A stretch of 64,000 bases of DNA from Brucella tritici (lineage in GTDB: Bacteria > Pseudomonadota > Alphaproteobacteria > Rhizobiales > Rhizobiaceae). Below are positions 54,320 to 62,043 of the stretch, in pieces. Below the pieces are notes generated by a model. It was given only the letters and a program-made list of their open reading frames with translations, had not been told where the DNA came from and ran no database searches. Position numbers and translations under genes: made by a program. The DNA is taken from assembly GCF_902825325.1 (NCBI RefSeq), contig NZ_CADEAR010000010.1, positions 142,098-206,097 of the forward strand. Reading direction: 5' to 3'. Position 1 is the first letter of the stretch. Each line of letters starts with the position of its first letter.

Positions 54320-54907
54320 ATGGCGATCAACCCGCCATCAGATCTGGTGATGGACGTGGCGCGTGCCGCCGATCCGCAAGCCTATCGCATGGCGGCGGAA
54401 CGGTTGAGAGCGCCGTCCGCATCGGCGACCATGGTGGCATCCGCCGCCGGTGGACTGACGCGGGATAATTTCGCAAGCTTCTCCGACAGCCTTGCGGCTG
54501 GGATCAGTGTGCGGCCGGATGCGCAGAATGCAGCCAATCCGGCTTATCGCAAGTTTGAGGCCTTCATGCTGCAATCCTTCGTGCAGTCGATGTTCACCAG
54601 TGACACGACGGCGACCTTCGGGAAGGGGATTGCCGGTGAGTACTGGAAGTCCATGATGGCGGAAGCCATGGCAAACAAGATGGCGGATGGCGGCGGTGTC
54701 GGCATTGCCAAGTTGCTTGAAGAACAGGCGGCGCGCAACGGGCGGGCAGACGCGCCGACGACGCTAGCGTTAGGAGACGTGATCGACAATCTGGGAGACC
54801 ATGTGAGTGAAAACGCCGTATCGAAGGACATTGTGCATGGCTTCGAACGCAAGCTCATTCAAAAGCAGCTCGACAACAACAGCGATACGGACCCGGCGCG
54901 CGGCTGA
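54320..54907 (+). CDS. flgJ: Rod-binding protein FlgJ, N-terminal domain only
   Basis: A 195-residue exported rod cap. The rod-binding domain is RKFEAFMLQSFVQSMFTSDTTATFGKGIAGEYWKSMMAEAMANKMADGGGVGIAKLLEEQ (about 74-133). The C-terminal muramidase domain of enteric FlgJ is absent; a separate transglycosylase gene (42907-43527) can supply that activity. ATG at 54320 has AAGGAG five bases upstream. It follows repeat C directly. Confidence 0.88.
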   Translation: MAINPPSDLVMDVARAADPQAYRMAAERLRAPSASATMVASAAGGLTRDNFASFSDSLAAGISVRPDAQNAANPAYRKFEAFMLQSFVQSMFTSDTTATFGKGIAGEYWKSMMAEAMANKMADGGGVGIAKLLEEQAARNGRADAPTTLALGDVIDNLGDHVSENAVSKDIVHGFERKLIQKQLDNNSDTDPARG

Positions 54908-54957
54908 TTGGCCCGCAACGATAGCGTCCGCCATGCTTCATAATTGAGGACCCCTAA

Positions 54958-55428
54958 ATGACCGAGACAAGCTCTCAAAACAGCCTGCCGCCAGAGGATT
55001 CGCAAATCGTCACTGTCACGAGCGAACCGGGTCAGGCGCTGGCAGAGGAACCGGCCGAGAACCCCACATTGAAGCCGGTCGTACGGGCAATCCAACGTCT
55101 GGAAGATGTCATCGATACTGAAACGCGTCTTCTGCTGGAAGGCGGCAATCCGGATCTGGCGGAAATCAACTCCCGCAAGAGCCGTGGGCTTTACGATTTC
55201 AACAAGGCGATCAAGAAAGCGGCCAGCGCTGCCGAACCGGCAACGATGAAGCGGCTTCAGCCACTGCTCGACAGCCTGAAGCAGAAGCTTGAGAAGAATT
55301 GCGAGGCGCTGCAGCTGCATCTGCGCGCCGTTGGCGAACTGGCCGACCTCATTCGCGGTGCGCTGGAAACGCAGGAAGCTGACGGCACCTACAGCATGCA
55401 GAGCGTGAGGCTCGGTCACGCAAGATGA
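54958..55428 (+). CDS. FlgN-like export chaperone
   Basis: A 156-residue helical protein with a disordered acidic N-terminus (about 1-45), then LKPVVRAIQRLEDVIDTETRLLLEGG, SRKSRGLYDFNKAIKKA and NCEALQLHLRAVGELADLIRGALETQEADGTYS. Long antiparallel helices and the N-x2-L-x2-HL pattern agree with FlgN, the chaperone of FlgK and FlgL. It overlaps the next gene in ATGA. Assignment rests on pattern and context, so moderately sure. Confidence 0.75.
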   Translation: MTETSSQNSLPPEDSQIVTVTSEPGQALAEEPAENPTLKPVVRAIQRLEDVIDTETRLLLEGGNPDLAEINSRKSRGLYDFNKAIKKAASAAEPATMKRLQPLLDSLKQKLEKNCEALQLHLRAVGELADLIRGALETQEADGTYSMQSVRLGHAR

Positions 55429-55934
55429 TCCGCATCATTGCCATCGGTCTGTGGATCTGCGCCGTCGCTTTCGGTTCGCTTTTCTTGGCGGTTCGCCAGA
55501 ACGCCTCATCTTCGGATGGGGCGCAAGCCGCAACCGGCGGGTTTGGCGGCGTGGATTACGTCAAGACGGATGTGATGAGCGTGCCGATCATCTCGAATGG
55601 CGGCGTCGCCGGTTATGTGGTGACGCAGCTTGTCTATACGATCGATTCGAACATCCGAAAGAAGCTGACCGTGCCGCTGGAGTTTTTCATCAGTGATGAA
55701 ATCTTCCGCAAGTTCTACGGCAGCTATTCGGACACAAAAGATGTCGAGAAGGTGAGTTTTGAGGACGTTCGCGCCTCGATCATCACCGATCTCAATGAAC
55801 GGTTTCCCGAGCCGGTCATCAAGGACCTTCTGGTCGAGCAGTTCAACTATATTTCAGCGGAAGAAATCCGCGCCATGAACATGCGCGGCACGCCGACACC
55901 GACAGCCCCGGCCAAACATGAGCCGGAGAAATAG
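55425..55934 (+). CDS. FliL-like single-pass membrane protein, unknown
   Basis: A 169-residue protein with one N-terminal membrane helix (IIAIGLWICAVAFGSLFLAV, about 4-23) and a periplasmic domain: VDYVKTDVMSVPIISNGGVAGYVVTQLVYTID, SFEDVRASIITDLNERFPEPVIKDLLVEQFNYISAEEIR, and a Pro-rich tail. The layout (helix, strand with functional V, paired amphipathic helices, end strand) recalls FliL, but the true FliL is at 33641. It closes the flagellar operon in ATGA overlap with the FlgN-like gene. No function claimed. Confidence 0.75.
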   Translation: MIRIIAIGLWICAVAFGSLFLAVRQNASSSDGAQAATGGFGGVDYVKTDVMSVPIISNGGVAGYVVTQLVYTIDSNIRKKLTVPLEFFISDEIFRKFYGSYSDTKDVEKVSFEDVRASIITDLNERFPEPVIKDLLVEQFNYISAEEIRAMNMRGTPTPTAPAKHEPEK

Positions 55935-55954
55935 GCTAACGTACAGCCTGTTGG

Positions 55955-56290
55955 TCACAGCGAATAGTATTTTCCTGCAAGCTGGGCGAGGCGCTCTTCG
56001 TCCAGCGGTGTGACGGTAGGGTCCGATACAAGTTCCACCCCCATTTCACGACCATTGCGCCAGGCAATCCGGGCCAGAAGCGCGCGGCCATAATAATCGT
56101 CAAACAGCCAGAAACGTTCGGGCAGGGTCGGGACTTCGACAGTTCTGAGCTTGGCACCATGGGGTGCAATATCGCTGAACTGGCATTCGATGATAAACCG
56201 TCCGTCGAGGCCCACAATCTTTCCGGAGCGCAGCCTTGTACGCTGTCTCTCTTCCCTGCGACGTTCGTGGGATGGCTTAACCCGTGCCAT
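55955..56290 (-). CDS. PilZ domain protein
   Basis: A 111-residue, single-domain PilZ protein likely to bind cyclic di-GMP. The N-terminal arginine motif is HERRREERQRTRLR (about 8-21) and the second motif ECQFSDIAPHGAKLR (about 35-49) has the D/N-x-S/A-x-x-G pattern as DIAPHG. No output domain is fused. It stands on the opposite strand directly after the last flagellar gene, so a YcgR-like brake or a link between surface adhesion and motility is possible. Confidence 0.82.
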   Translation of the reverse strand: MARVKPSHERRREERQRTRLRSGKIVGLDGRFIIECQFSDIAPHGAKLRTVEVPTLPERFWLFDDYYGRALLARIAWRNGREMGVELVSDPTVTPLDEERLAQLAGKYYSL

Positions 56291-56472
56291 ATCAAAATCT
56301 TACCTGCTATTCGCCTGGGCCTAATCTAGCAGGTTTCGATTGCGGATGCGTTACTTTTTAGATCGGGAACCTTCGGACATGGTTACCTTGAACAGGTTCC
56401 TGTTTGTTGGGTATGATCTTTTTGCCCGTTTCCGAACGCAAAACCGTTTCACACTTTTGGCTCGGAAATGCT

Positions 56473-56889
56473 TCAGTGCTCGCCGCAGGCTTCGCAGAGG
56501 CCGCGCAACTCCAATGTCGTCTTGCGTGACTTGAAACCGTTCTGAAGGCTCCATGCGCTGACGAGATTCTCGATGGCCGCGTCGGAGAACTCCGTCACCT
56601 GACCGCATTTCTCGCAGATGGCGAAAGCCACGAGACCCTGCTGATGGCATTGCGGATGCGCGCAGGCAACGAAGGCATTGAGGCTTTCGAGGCGATGAAT
56701 CAGCCCGTAGTCGAGCAGCTTTTCCAATGCGCGATAAACCTGCAGCGGTGCGCGGAAGCCGTCGTCACGCAGCTGGTCGAGGATCGTATAGGCGCTGAGC
56801 GGCCCTTCCGCCTTGGACAAGACGTCAAAAACCAATGTCTGATTGCGGGTCAGATCCTGCGGGGCGTGATGGTGGTGATGCGTGCTCAT
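56473..56889 (-). CDS. zur: Zinc uptake regulator Zur (Fur family)
   Basis: A 138-residue Fur-family repressor. HTH part: LTRNQTLVFDVLSKAEGPLSAYTILDQLRDDGFRAPLQVYRALEKLLDYGLIHRLES (about 13-69). Structural zinc cysteines lie in CEKCG (about 92-96) and CEACGEH at the end; regulatory-site residues are CAHPQCH (about 76-82). The N-terminus has an unusual HHHHH run (4-8). Its place in an operon with znuB and znuC, opposite znuA, makes Zur the clear choice over Fur. Start overlaps the znuB stop. Confidence 0.93.
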   Translation of the reverse strand: MSTHHHHHAPQDLTRNQTLVFDVLSKAEGPLSAYTILDQLRDDGFRAPLQVYRALEKLLDYGLIHRLESLNAFVACAHPQCHQQGLVAFAICEKCGQVTEFSDAAIENLVSAWSLQNGFKSRKTTLELRGLCEACGEH

Positions 56890-57707
56890 TGTCCAGCGAT
56901 CCGTTTTGGTGATGCCTGTTCCCTCTTATGTAGGGGTAGCAGGCTCAAAATGAAAATGGCAAGCGCCGCGACCACGATGGACGGGCCGGACGGCGTGTCG
57001 AAATGAATGGAACCATAAAGTCCGCCGATAACCCCCGCGGCCCCGATCAAGGAGGCCAGAATGGCCATCTGCTCGGGCGTGGAGGAAAAACGGCGCGCCG
57101 TCGCTGCCGGAATGATGAGCAGCGAGGTTATCAATAGAATCCCGACGATCTTCATCGCAATGGCGATGACGATAGCCAGAAGCAGCATGAAAACAATGCG
57201 CGACAGGGCCGGGTTCATGCCTTCGGCGCGGGCAATATCCTCGCTGACGGTGGCGGCAAGAAAAGGTCGCCAAAGCCAGGCCAGAATCGCCAGCACGAAT
57301 ATGCCGCCGCCATAGATGAAGGCGATATCCATCCGCGAGACGGCAAGAATATCGCCGAACAGGAACGACAGCAGGTCAACACGCACCCATGTCATGAAGG
57401 CGACGAGGACGAGGCCAAGCGACAGCGTGGCATGGGACAGGATGCCGAGCAGCGAATCCGCGGATAATGTATGGCGGCGCTGCAAGAGCAGCAGGATGGC
57501 TGAAATCGCCACCGCAACCGCGAAGACGCCAATCATCAGATTGATGTCGAAAATAAGCGCCAGCGCCACGCCGAGAAGCGCGGAATGGGCCATGGTGTCG
57601 CCGAAATAGGCCATGCGACGCCAGACAATGAAGCAGCCGAGCGGTCCGGTGGTGAGCGCCAGTCCGACACCGGCGATGATGGCGCGTGTGAAGAAATCGT
57701 CAAGCAC
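56886..57707 (-). CDS. znuB: Zinc ABC transporter permease ZnuB (GTG start)
   Basis: A 273-residue ABC-3 family permease with about eight membrane helices. LDDFFTRAIIAGVGLALTTGPLGCFIVWRRMAYFGDTMAHSALLGVALAL (about 2-51) is the standard ZnuB/MntB N-terminus and LLITSLLIIPAATARRFSSTPEQM a conserved later segment. GTG at 57707 is chosen because AAGGGAG lies eight bases upstream; the frame extends 26 codons further into the His-codon-rich end of znuC. Overlaps both neighbours. Confidence 0.93.
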   Translation of the reverse strand: MLDDFFTRAIIAGVGLALTTGPLGCFIVWRRMAYFGDTMAHSALLGVALALIFDINLMIGVFAVAVAISAILLLLQRRHTLSADSLLGILSHATLSLGLVLVAFMTWVRVDLLSFLFGDILAVSRMDIAFIYGGGIFVLAILAWLWRPFLAATVSEDIARAEGMNPALSRIVFMLLLAIVIAIAMKIVGILLITSLLIIPAATARRFSSTPEQMAILASLIGAAGVIGGLYGSIHFDTPSGPSIVVAALAIFILSLLPLHKREQASPKRIAGQ

Positions 57708-58581
57708 GCGGCGCACTCCCTTCGTGATGATGATGCCCGTGTCCATGCTCGTGGTCATATTCATGATGATGGCCATCATCGGCATGACAGTGATCCGTCA
57801 CGGAACCATCGGAATGCAGCACCCGCCCGTCAGGCAGATGCGTGTGATCGTGGTGATGCTCATAAACGGCAAGCGGCCCAACGGCCCGGCTGCCGAACAG
57901 CCGCACATATTCAGGGCTCGCCGTTACGTCGCGCGGCGTTCCGCTGCAGCAAACATGCCCGTTGAGACAGATGACGCGGTCGGTCGCCGCCATGACCAGA
58001 TGCAGGTCGTGCGAAATCAGCAGCACGCCGCAGCCTGTATCGTCGCGCAGTTTCGCAATCAGTTCGTAGAGCGCGGCTTCGCCGGAGAAATCGACGCCTT
58101 GCACCGGTTCATCCAGCACCATGAGGTCCGGCTTGCGGGCAAGCGCCCGCGCCATCAGTGCCCGCTGGAACTCGCCGCCCGACAGGTTGGCGATCTCGGC
58201 CTTTGCAAGATGCGGGATGCCCACCACTTCCAATGCCGCTTCAATGTCCTTACGCGAGAGAGGTCCCGTCAGGGTCATCAGGCGCTCAACCGAAAGCGGC
58301 AGCGTACGGTCGATATTGATCTTTTGCGGCACATAGCCGATGCGCAGGCCCGGCGCGTGTATCACGCTGCCTTCGTCGGACTTCAGGATGCGCAGCGCCA
58401 TCTTGGCGGCAGTGCTTTTTCCCGCGCCATTTGGACCGATCAGGGTCACGATCTCCCCGCGCTCGACGCTCAGGTCGACATTGCGCACGAGCCAGCGCCC
58501 GTCGCGGTAGACGCCGGCATCTTTCAGTTCGATCAATGTTTCCCGCGCCTTCTCGGCGGGGAGGACGGTCTTCCTGCTCAT
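57700..58581 (-). CDS. znuC: Zinc ABC transporter ATPase ZnuC with His-rich tail
   Basis: A 293-residue ATPase. Walker A GPNGAGKST at 49-57, signature LSGGEFQRALMARAL (133-147), Walker B PDLMVLDEPVQG, switch His in ISHDLHLV (189-196). After the ATPase fold, residues 242-286 form a tail with 18 histidines (EHHHDHTH, HCHADDGHHH, DHEHGHGHHHH) that may buffer or sense zinc at the cytoplasmic side. ATG at 58581 is used; a GTG 13 codons earlier is possible. Divergent from znuA with Zur sites between. Confidence 0.93.
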   Translation of the reverse strand: MSRKTVLPAEKARETLIELKDAGVYRDGRWLVRNVDLSVERGEIVTLIGPNGAGKSTAAKMALRILKSDEGSVIHAPGLRIGYVPQKINIDRTLPLSVERLMTLTGPLSRKDIEAALEVVGIPHLAKAEIANLSGGEFQRALMARALARKPDLMVLDEPVQGVDFSGEAALYELIAKLRDDTGCGVLLISHDLHLVMAATDRVICLNGHVCCSGTPRDVTASPEYVRLFGSRAVGPLAVYEHHHDHTHLPDGRVLHSDGSVTDHCHADDGHHHEYDHEHGHGHHHHEGSAPRA

Positions 58582-58680
58582 CTCTTCGGGGCTTTCACTG
58601 CCTGCATGTTCTTGTCCCACACATGGGTCATCCGCCGCTGTGATTTTTCCAAAATGGGGGTTGCTTCACCTTATGGCAGA

Positions 58681-58716
58681 CGTTATAGCATAACGCAACT
58701 GACGTAATAAAATAAC
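58681..58716. promoter_or_regulatory. Zur box candidates between znuC and znuA
   Basis: CGTTAT, AGC, ATAACG (58681-58695) is a perfect dyad, and GTAATAAAATAAC (58704-58716) a weaker one, both close to the GTTAT-n3-ATAAC pattern of alphaproteobacterial Zur sites. They lie between the divergent znuCB-zur and znuA genes, about 50-85 bases upstream of znuA. Confidence 0.7.
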
Positions 58717-58764
58717 ATATCACTTGAATATGATACCTTTCCCCAATCGTACAAGAGAGAGACC

Positions 58765-59751
58765 ATGAAACATCTCCGCTCCCTCCTCCTCGCTTCAGCA
58801 TTTCTGGCCGGTACGGCAAATGCCTCGCTTGCCGCAGAACGCGATGGCGTCGTGGTATCAATCAAGCCGCTCCATTCAATCGTTTCCGCAATCATGCAGG
58901 GCGTGGGCGAGCCGAAACTGATCGTTCAGGGCGCGGGTTCGGAACATGTCTACAGCCTGAAGCCTTCGGATGCAGAAGCAATCGAGCATGCCAAGGTGAT
59001 TTTCTGGGCTGGTCCATCGATGGAAACCTTCCTCGACAAGCCTATCGATACGCTTGGCGATGGCGCGAAGGTCGTCGCGCTTGGGGATGCAGACGGACTG
59101 ACCAAGCTGAAGTTCCGTGAAGGCGGTCCATTTGAAGCGCACGACCATGGCCATGAGGGGCATAAACACGGCGCTGAAGGTCACGATCATGCCGAGGCTT
59201 CGGAGGGCGGGCATGACCATCACCATGGCCACGGTGAGTATGATTTGCACTTCTGGCTCGATCCGCAGAACGGAAAGGTTCTGGCGACGGATATCGCCAA
59301 GACGCTCAGCGAAAGCGACCCGGAACATGCGGCGCAATATGAAAAGAATGCCAAGGACTATGGCGAGAAGCTCGACGCGCTGACCAAGGATGTCGCGAGC
59401 GAACTGGAGCCGGTAAAAGACAAGCCATTCATCGTCTTCCATGACGCCTATCAGTATTTCGAAAATCGCTTCGGTGTGAAGGCGGTCGGATCGATCACGG
59501 TCAGCCCCGAAAAGGCGCCGGGTGCTGCGCGCATCAAGGAAATTCACGAGAAGATAAAATCGCTTGGCGCAACCTGCGTGTTTTCCGAACCGCAGTTCGA
59601 ACCGAAGCTGGTGAAAACCGTTATCGAAGGAACCGATGCCAAAACCGGTGTTCTCGATCCTTTAGGCGCGGAATTGAAGGATGGCCCTGATCTCTATCCG
59701 CAGCTCATCCGTAATCTGGCCGATTCCCTGAAAGGTTGTCTGTCAAAGTAA
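58765..59751 (+). CDS. znuA: Zinc-binding periplasmic protein ZnuA
   Basis: A 328-residue cluster A-I binding protein. Signal peptide HLRSLLLASAFLAGTANASLAAE (cleavage near 24). Zinc ligand candidates: H61 in GSEHVYSLKPSDA, H162 in YDLHFWLDPQNG, the His in FIVFHDAYQYFENRF (about 226), and an acidic residue near the C-terminus. A charged His loop spans about 126-156 with 14 or more His (HDHGHEGHKHGAEGHDH), the hallmark of ZnuA. Monocistronic; hairpin terminator at 59808. Confidence 0.95.
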   Translation: MKHLRSLLLASAFLAGTANASLAAERDGVVVSIKPLHSIVSAIMQGVGEPKLIVQGAGSEHVYSLKPSDAEAIEHAKVIFWAGPSMETFLDKPIDTLGDGAKVVALGDADGLTKLKFREGGPFEAHDHGHEGHKHGAEGHDHAEASEGGHDHHHGHGEYDLHFWLDPQNGKVLATDIAKTLSESDPEHAAQYEKNAKDYGEKLDALTKDVASELEPVKDKPFIVFHDAYQYFENRFGVKAVGSITVSPEKAPGAARIKEIHEKIKSLGATCVFSEPQFEPKLVKTVIEGTDAKTGVLDPLGAELKDGPDLYPQLIRNLADSLKGCLSK

Positions 59752-59807
59752 CAGCTGCGACCGCCCTCGGAACTGAGTGCTTGGGCACTCGGAAAGTGGT
59801 TGCAAAT

Positions 59808-59840
59808 GTGCCGGGCTGTAACCTACCGACAGCCCGGCAC
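59808..59840 (+). terminator. Perfect 12-pair hairpin after znuA
   Basis: GTGCCGGGCTGT and ACAGCCCGGCAC with a nine-base loop, 57 bases after the znuA stop. No poly-T follows, but the stem is strong and isolates znuA from the next gene. Confidence 0.65.
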
Positions 59841-59942
59841 TCCAGAATATGCGGATTGGCGCCTTATCAAGCGCCAAGCGGGTTTACGAACTTGCTGAAC
59901 ACAGAAGGGCGGTTCTGACCGCCTATTTTCACCAGTTGAAAC

Positions 59943-59960
59943 GTAATGATATAACATTAA
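59943..59960 (+). promoter_or_regulatory. Zur box candidate before the DUF4198 gene
   Basis: GTAATGATATAACATTAA: an 18-base dyad with seven of nine pairs complementary, resembling GTAATGTTATAACATTAC, the pattern I associate with Rhizobiales Zur. It ends ten bases before the ATG at 59971, almost touching the ribosome site, so binding would block transcription start or elongation. Confidence 0.65.
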
Positions 59961-59970
59961 GGAGAAAAGA

Positions 59971-60705
59971 ATGCGTAGCTTTGTGAGAGCACTTCAGGCC
60001 GGTGCCGTTTTGGCTTTTCTTGCTCCCGCAGTCGCGGGTGCGCACGGCATCTGGATTGCAGAGCGTCACGGAACGCAGGCGGTTGTTTACGGTCACGGCG
60101 CAAGCGACGAAGCCTATGATCCGCAGAAGCTCAAGACTGTTACGGCAAAGGATGTAACGGGCAAGGATGTCGCCGTCGAGATCAAACCACAGGAAGATCA
60201 TGTTCTGCTGGGCGTACCCAAGGATGCAGTCGTCGTCAGCAGTACGTTCGACAATGGCTTCTGGGCCGAAGGTCCGGACGGCAAGTGGGTCAACAAGCCG
60301 AAATCGGAAGTGCCGGGCGCCAAACAGTCCAGCCAGAGCCAGAAGTTTGCCGTCGCCATTCTGGATCATTTGCGCAAGAAGCCAGAAGCCCAGGGCCTAC
60401 CCTTCGAAATCGTTCCATTGATGGACCCGACAATATTGGAGGCGGGCAACGAGTTCCCCGTGCAGATTCTGTTTGACGGAAAGCCGGTCGAAGGCGTCGA
60501 GGTCACGGCGGACTATGTCAATGACAGCCATGCGGCACCGGTGAAGACCGATGCGGAAGGCATCGCCAGGATCAATATCCGCAACGCGGGTCTCAATGTC
60601 GTCGGGGCAGGCTATTCCAGGCCACTGTCCGATTCAAAGGAAGCGGACAAACTCAGCTTTTTCACGACGCTGACCTTCAATCTCGATCATCACCATCACG
60701 ACTGA
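59971..60705 (+). CDS. DUF4198 periplasmic metal-binding protein (NikK-like)
   Basis: A 244-residue exported protein. Signal peptide ALQAGAVLAFLAPAVAGA with AGA cleavage after residue 24, leaving His25 as the mature N-terminus (HGIWIAERHG). A C-terminal domain is Ig/CNA-B-like (PVQILFDGKPVEGVEVTADYV ... GIARINIRNAGLNVVGAGYS), and the last residues are LDHHHHD. DUF4198 proteins occur beside nickel and other metal transporters. Ribosome site AAGGAG is close. A Zur-like dyad overlaps its leader, so zinc supply at the outer face is inferred. Confidence 0.85.
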   Translation: MRSFVRALQAGAVLAFLAPAVAGAHGIWIAERHGTQAVVYGHGASDEAYDPQKLKTVTAKDVTGKDVAVEIKPQEDHVLLGVPKDAVVVSSTFDNGFWAEGPDGKWVNKPKSEVPGAKQSSQSQKFAVAILDHLRKKPEAQGLPFEIVPLMDPTILEAGNEFPVQILFDGKPVEGVEVTADYVNDSHAAPVKTDAEGIARINIRNAGLNVVGAGYSRPLSDSKEADKLSFFTTLTFNLDHHHHD

Positions 60706-60719
60706 CCCTACCCGGTTTT

Positions 60720-60820
60720 GAGCGCGTTTCGATCTGATTGAATCAGATCGGCGCTCTAACGGTTTGTTTCAACGCGCATCTCGTTCCGAAAACCGTTTCA
60801 CACTTTTCGGGATGCGCTCT
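60720..60820. repeat. Dispersed palindromic repeat, copy D
   Basis: A 37-base palindrome (60720-60756; GAGCGCGTTTCGATCTGATT ... GGCGCTC) followed by the CGTTCCGAAAACCGTTTCACACTTTTCGGGATGCGCTCT type hairpin (core to 60820). It is the reverse complement of copy C over about 100 bases. It fills the gap between the DUF4198 gene and the GTPase gene and ends 17 bases before the latter's ATG. Confidence 0.88.
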
Positions 60821-60837
60821 AAACGAGGAACGGAGTC

Positions 60838-62040
60838 ATGAGAAAAAGACTACCCGTTACGGTCTTGTCCGGTTTTCTCGGAGCCGGAAAAACGACACTG
60901 CTCAATCACGTGCTCAATAATCGCGAGAACCGCCGCGTTGCGGTGATTGTCAACGATATGAGTGAGGTGAATATAGATGCCGCCCTTGTTCGTGAGGGCG
61001 GCGCCAATCTCTCCCGCACGGATGAACAACTGGTCGAAATGACCAATGGCTGCATCTGCTGCACATTGCGCGATGACCTCCTGAAGGAGGTTTCACAATT
61101 GGCAGCGCAGGGGCGCTTCGATTATTTGCTGATCGAATCGACCGGCATAGCCGAGCCATTGCCGGTTGCCGCCACGTTCGAGTTTCGCGACGAGAAGGGC
61201 AACAGTCTTTCGGACGTCGCCCGGCTCGATACGATGGTGACCGTTGTGGATGCCGCCAATCTGCTGAAGGACTATGCGTCGAGCGATTTTCTGCGTGATC
61301 GCGGCGAATCCCTTGGAGAGGATGACGAGCGCACGCTTGTCGATCTTCTGGTCGAACAAATCGAGTTCGCCGACGTCGTCGTGCTGAACAAAATATCGAC
61401 CGCTTCAAAAGAGGAGCGTGATCTGGCGCACAAGGTCATCCGCTCGCTCAATCCCGATGCCCGCATCGAGGAGGTCGATTTCGGTGAAGTGACGCTTGAC
61501 GCCATACTGGACACGAAGCTCTTCGACTTCAACAAGGCGCATGAGCATCCGCTCTGGTACAAGGAGTTGCATGGCTTTGCCTCGCATACGCCCGAGACCG
61601 AGGAATATGGCGTTCGCTCCTTTGTCTATCGTGCGCGGCGTCCCTTCGATCCAGAACGGTTCCAGTCCTTCATCGACAAGGGCTGGCCGGGCGTCGTGCG
61701 GGCGAAGGGCTTCTTCTGGCTTGCCACTCGTCCAGATTTTGTCGGTGAAATCAGCCAGGCAGGCGCGTTGGTGCGTACCGGAAAAAGAGGGCGCTGGTGG
61801 TCATCCGTGCCGGAGCAATACTGGCCGGCAGAACCCGAATGGCAACGCGCCATGGAGCCGTATTTCCATAAAATATGGGGTGATCGGCGTCAGGAGATTG
61901 TGTTCATCGGTGTCGATCCGATGCAGGAAGATGCGCTCATCAGTGAGCTGGATCAATGTCTCCTTGAGGAACAAGACTTTACGCCAGAGCGCTGGTCGGG
62001 GCTGAACGATCCGTTCCCGAACTGGTCGGCAGCCGCCTGA
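60838..62040 (+). CDS. COG0523/CobW-family zinc metallochaperone GTPase
   Basis: A 400-residue G3E GTPase. Walker [10 protein letters not shown] at 12-20, metal-binding CxCC motif as [11 protein letters not shown] (C72, C74, C75), Walker B-like [13 protein letters not shown], NKxD replaced by LNKIS (about 184-188), and a CobW_C domain with RPFDPERF and GFFWLATRP. Members induced by zinc shortage (ZigA/ZagA/YeiR) hand zinc to client enzymes. The znu-zur neighbourhood supports that over cobalamin synthesis. Start preceded by GAGGAACGGAGTC, with GGAG five bases upstream. Confidence 0.9.
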   Translation: MRKRLPVTVLSGFLGAGKTTLLNHVLNNRENRRVAVIVNDMSEVNIDAALVREGGANLSRTDEQLVEMTNGCICCTLRDDLLKEVSQLAAQGRFDYLLIESTGIAEPLPVAATFEFRDEKGNSLSDVARLDTMVTVVDAANLLKDYASSDFLRDRGESLGEDDERTLVDLLVEQIEFADVVVLNKISTASKEERDLAHKVIRSLNPDARIEEVDFGEVTLDAILDTKLFDFNKAHEHPLWYKELHGFASHTPETEEYGVRSFVYRARRPFDPERFQSFIDKGWPGVVRAKGFFWLATRPDFVGEISQAGALVRTGKRGRWWSSVPEQYWPAEPEWQRAMEPYFHKIWGDRRQEIVFIGVDPMQEDALISELDQCLLEEQDFTPERWSGLNDPFPNWSAAA

Positions 62041-62043
62041 TGC

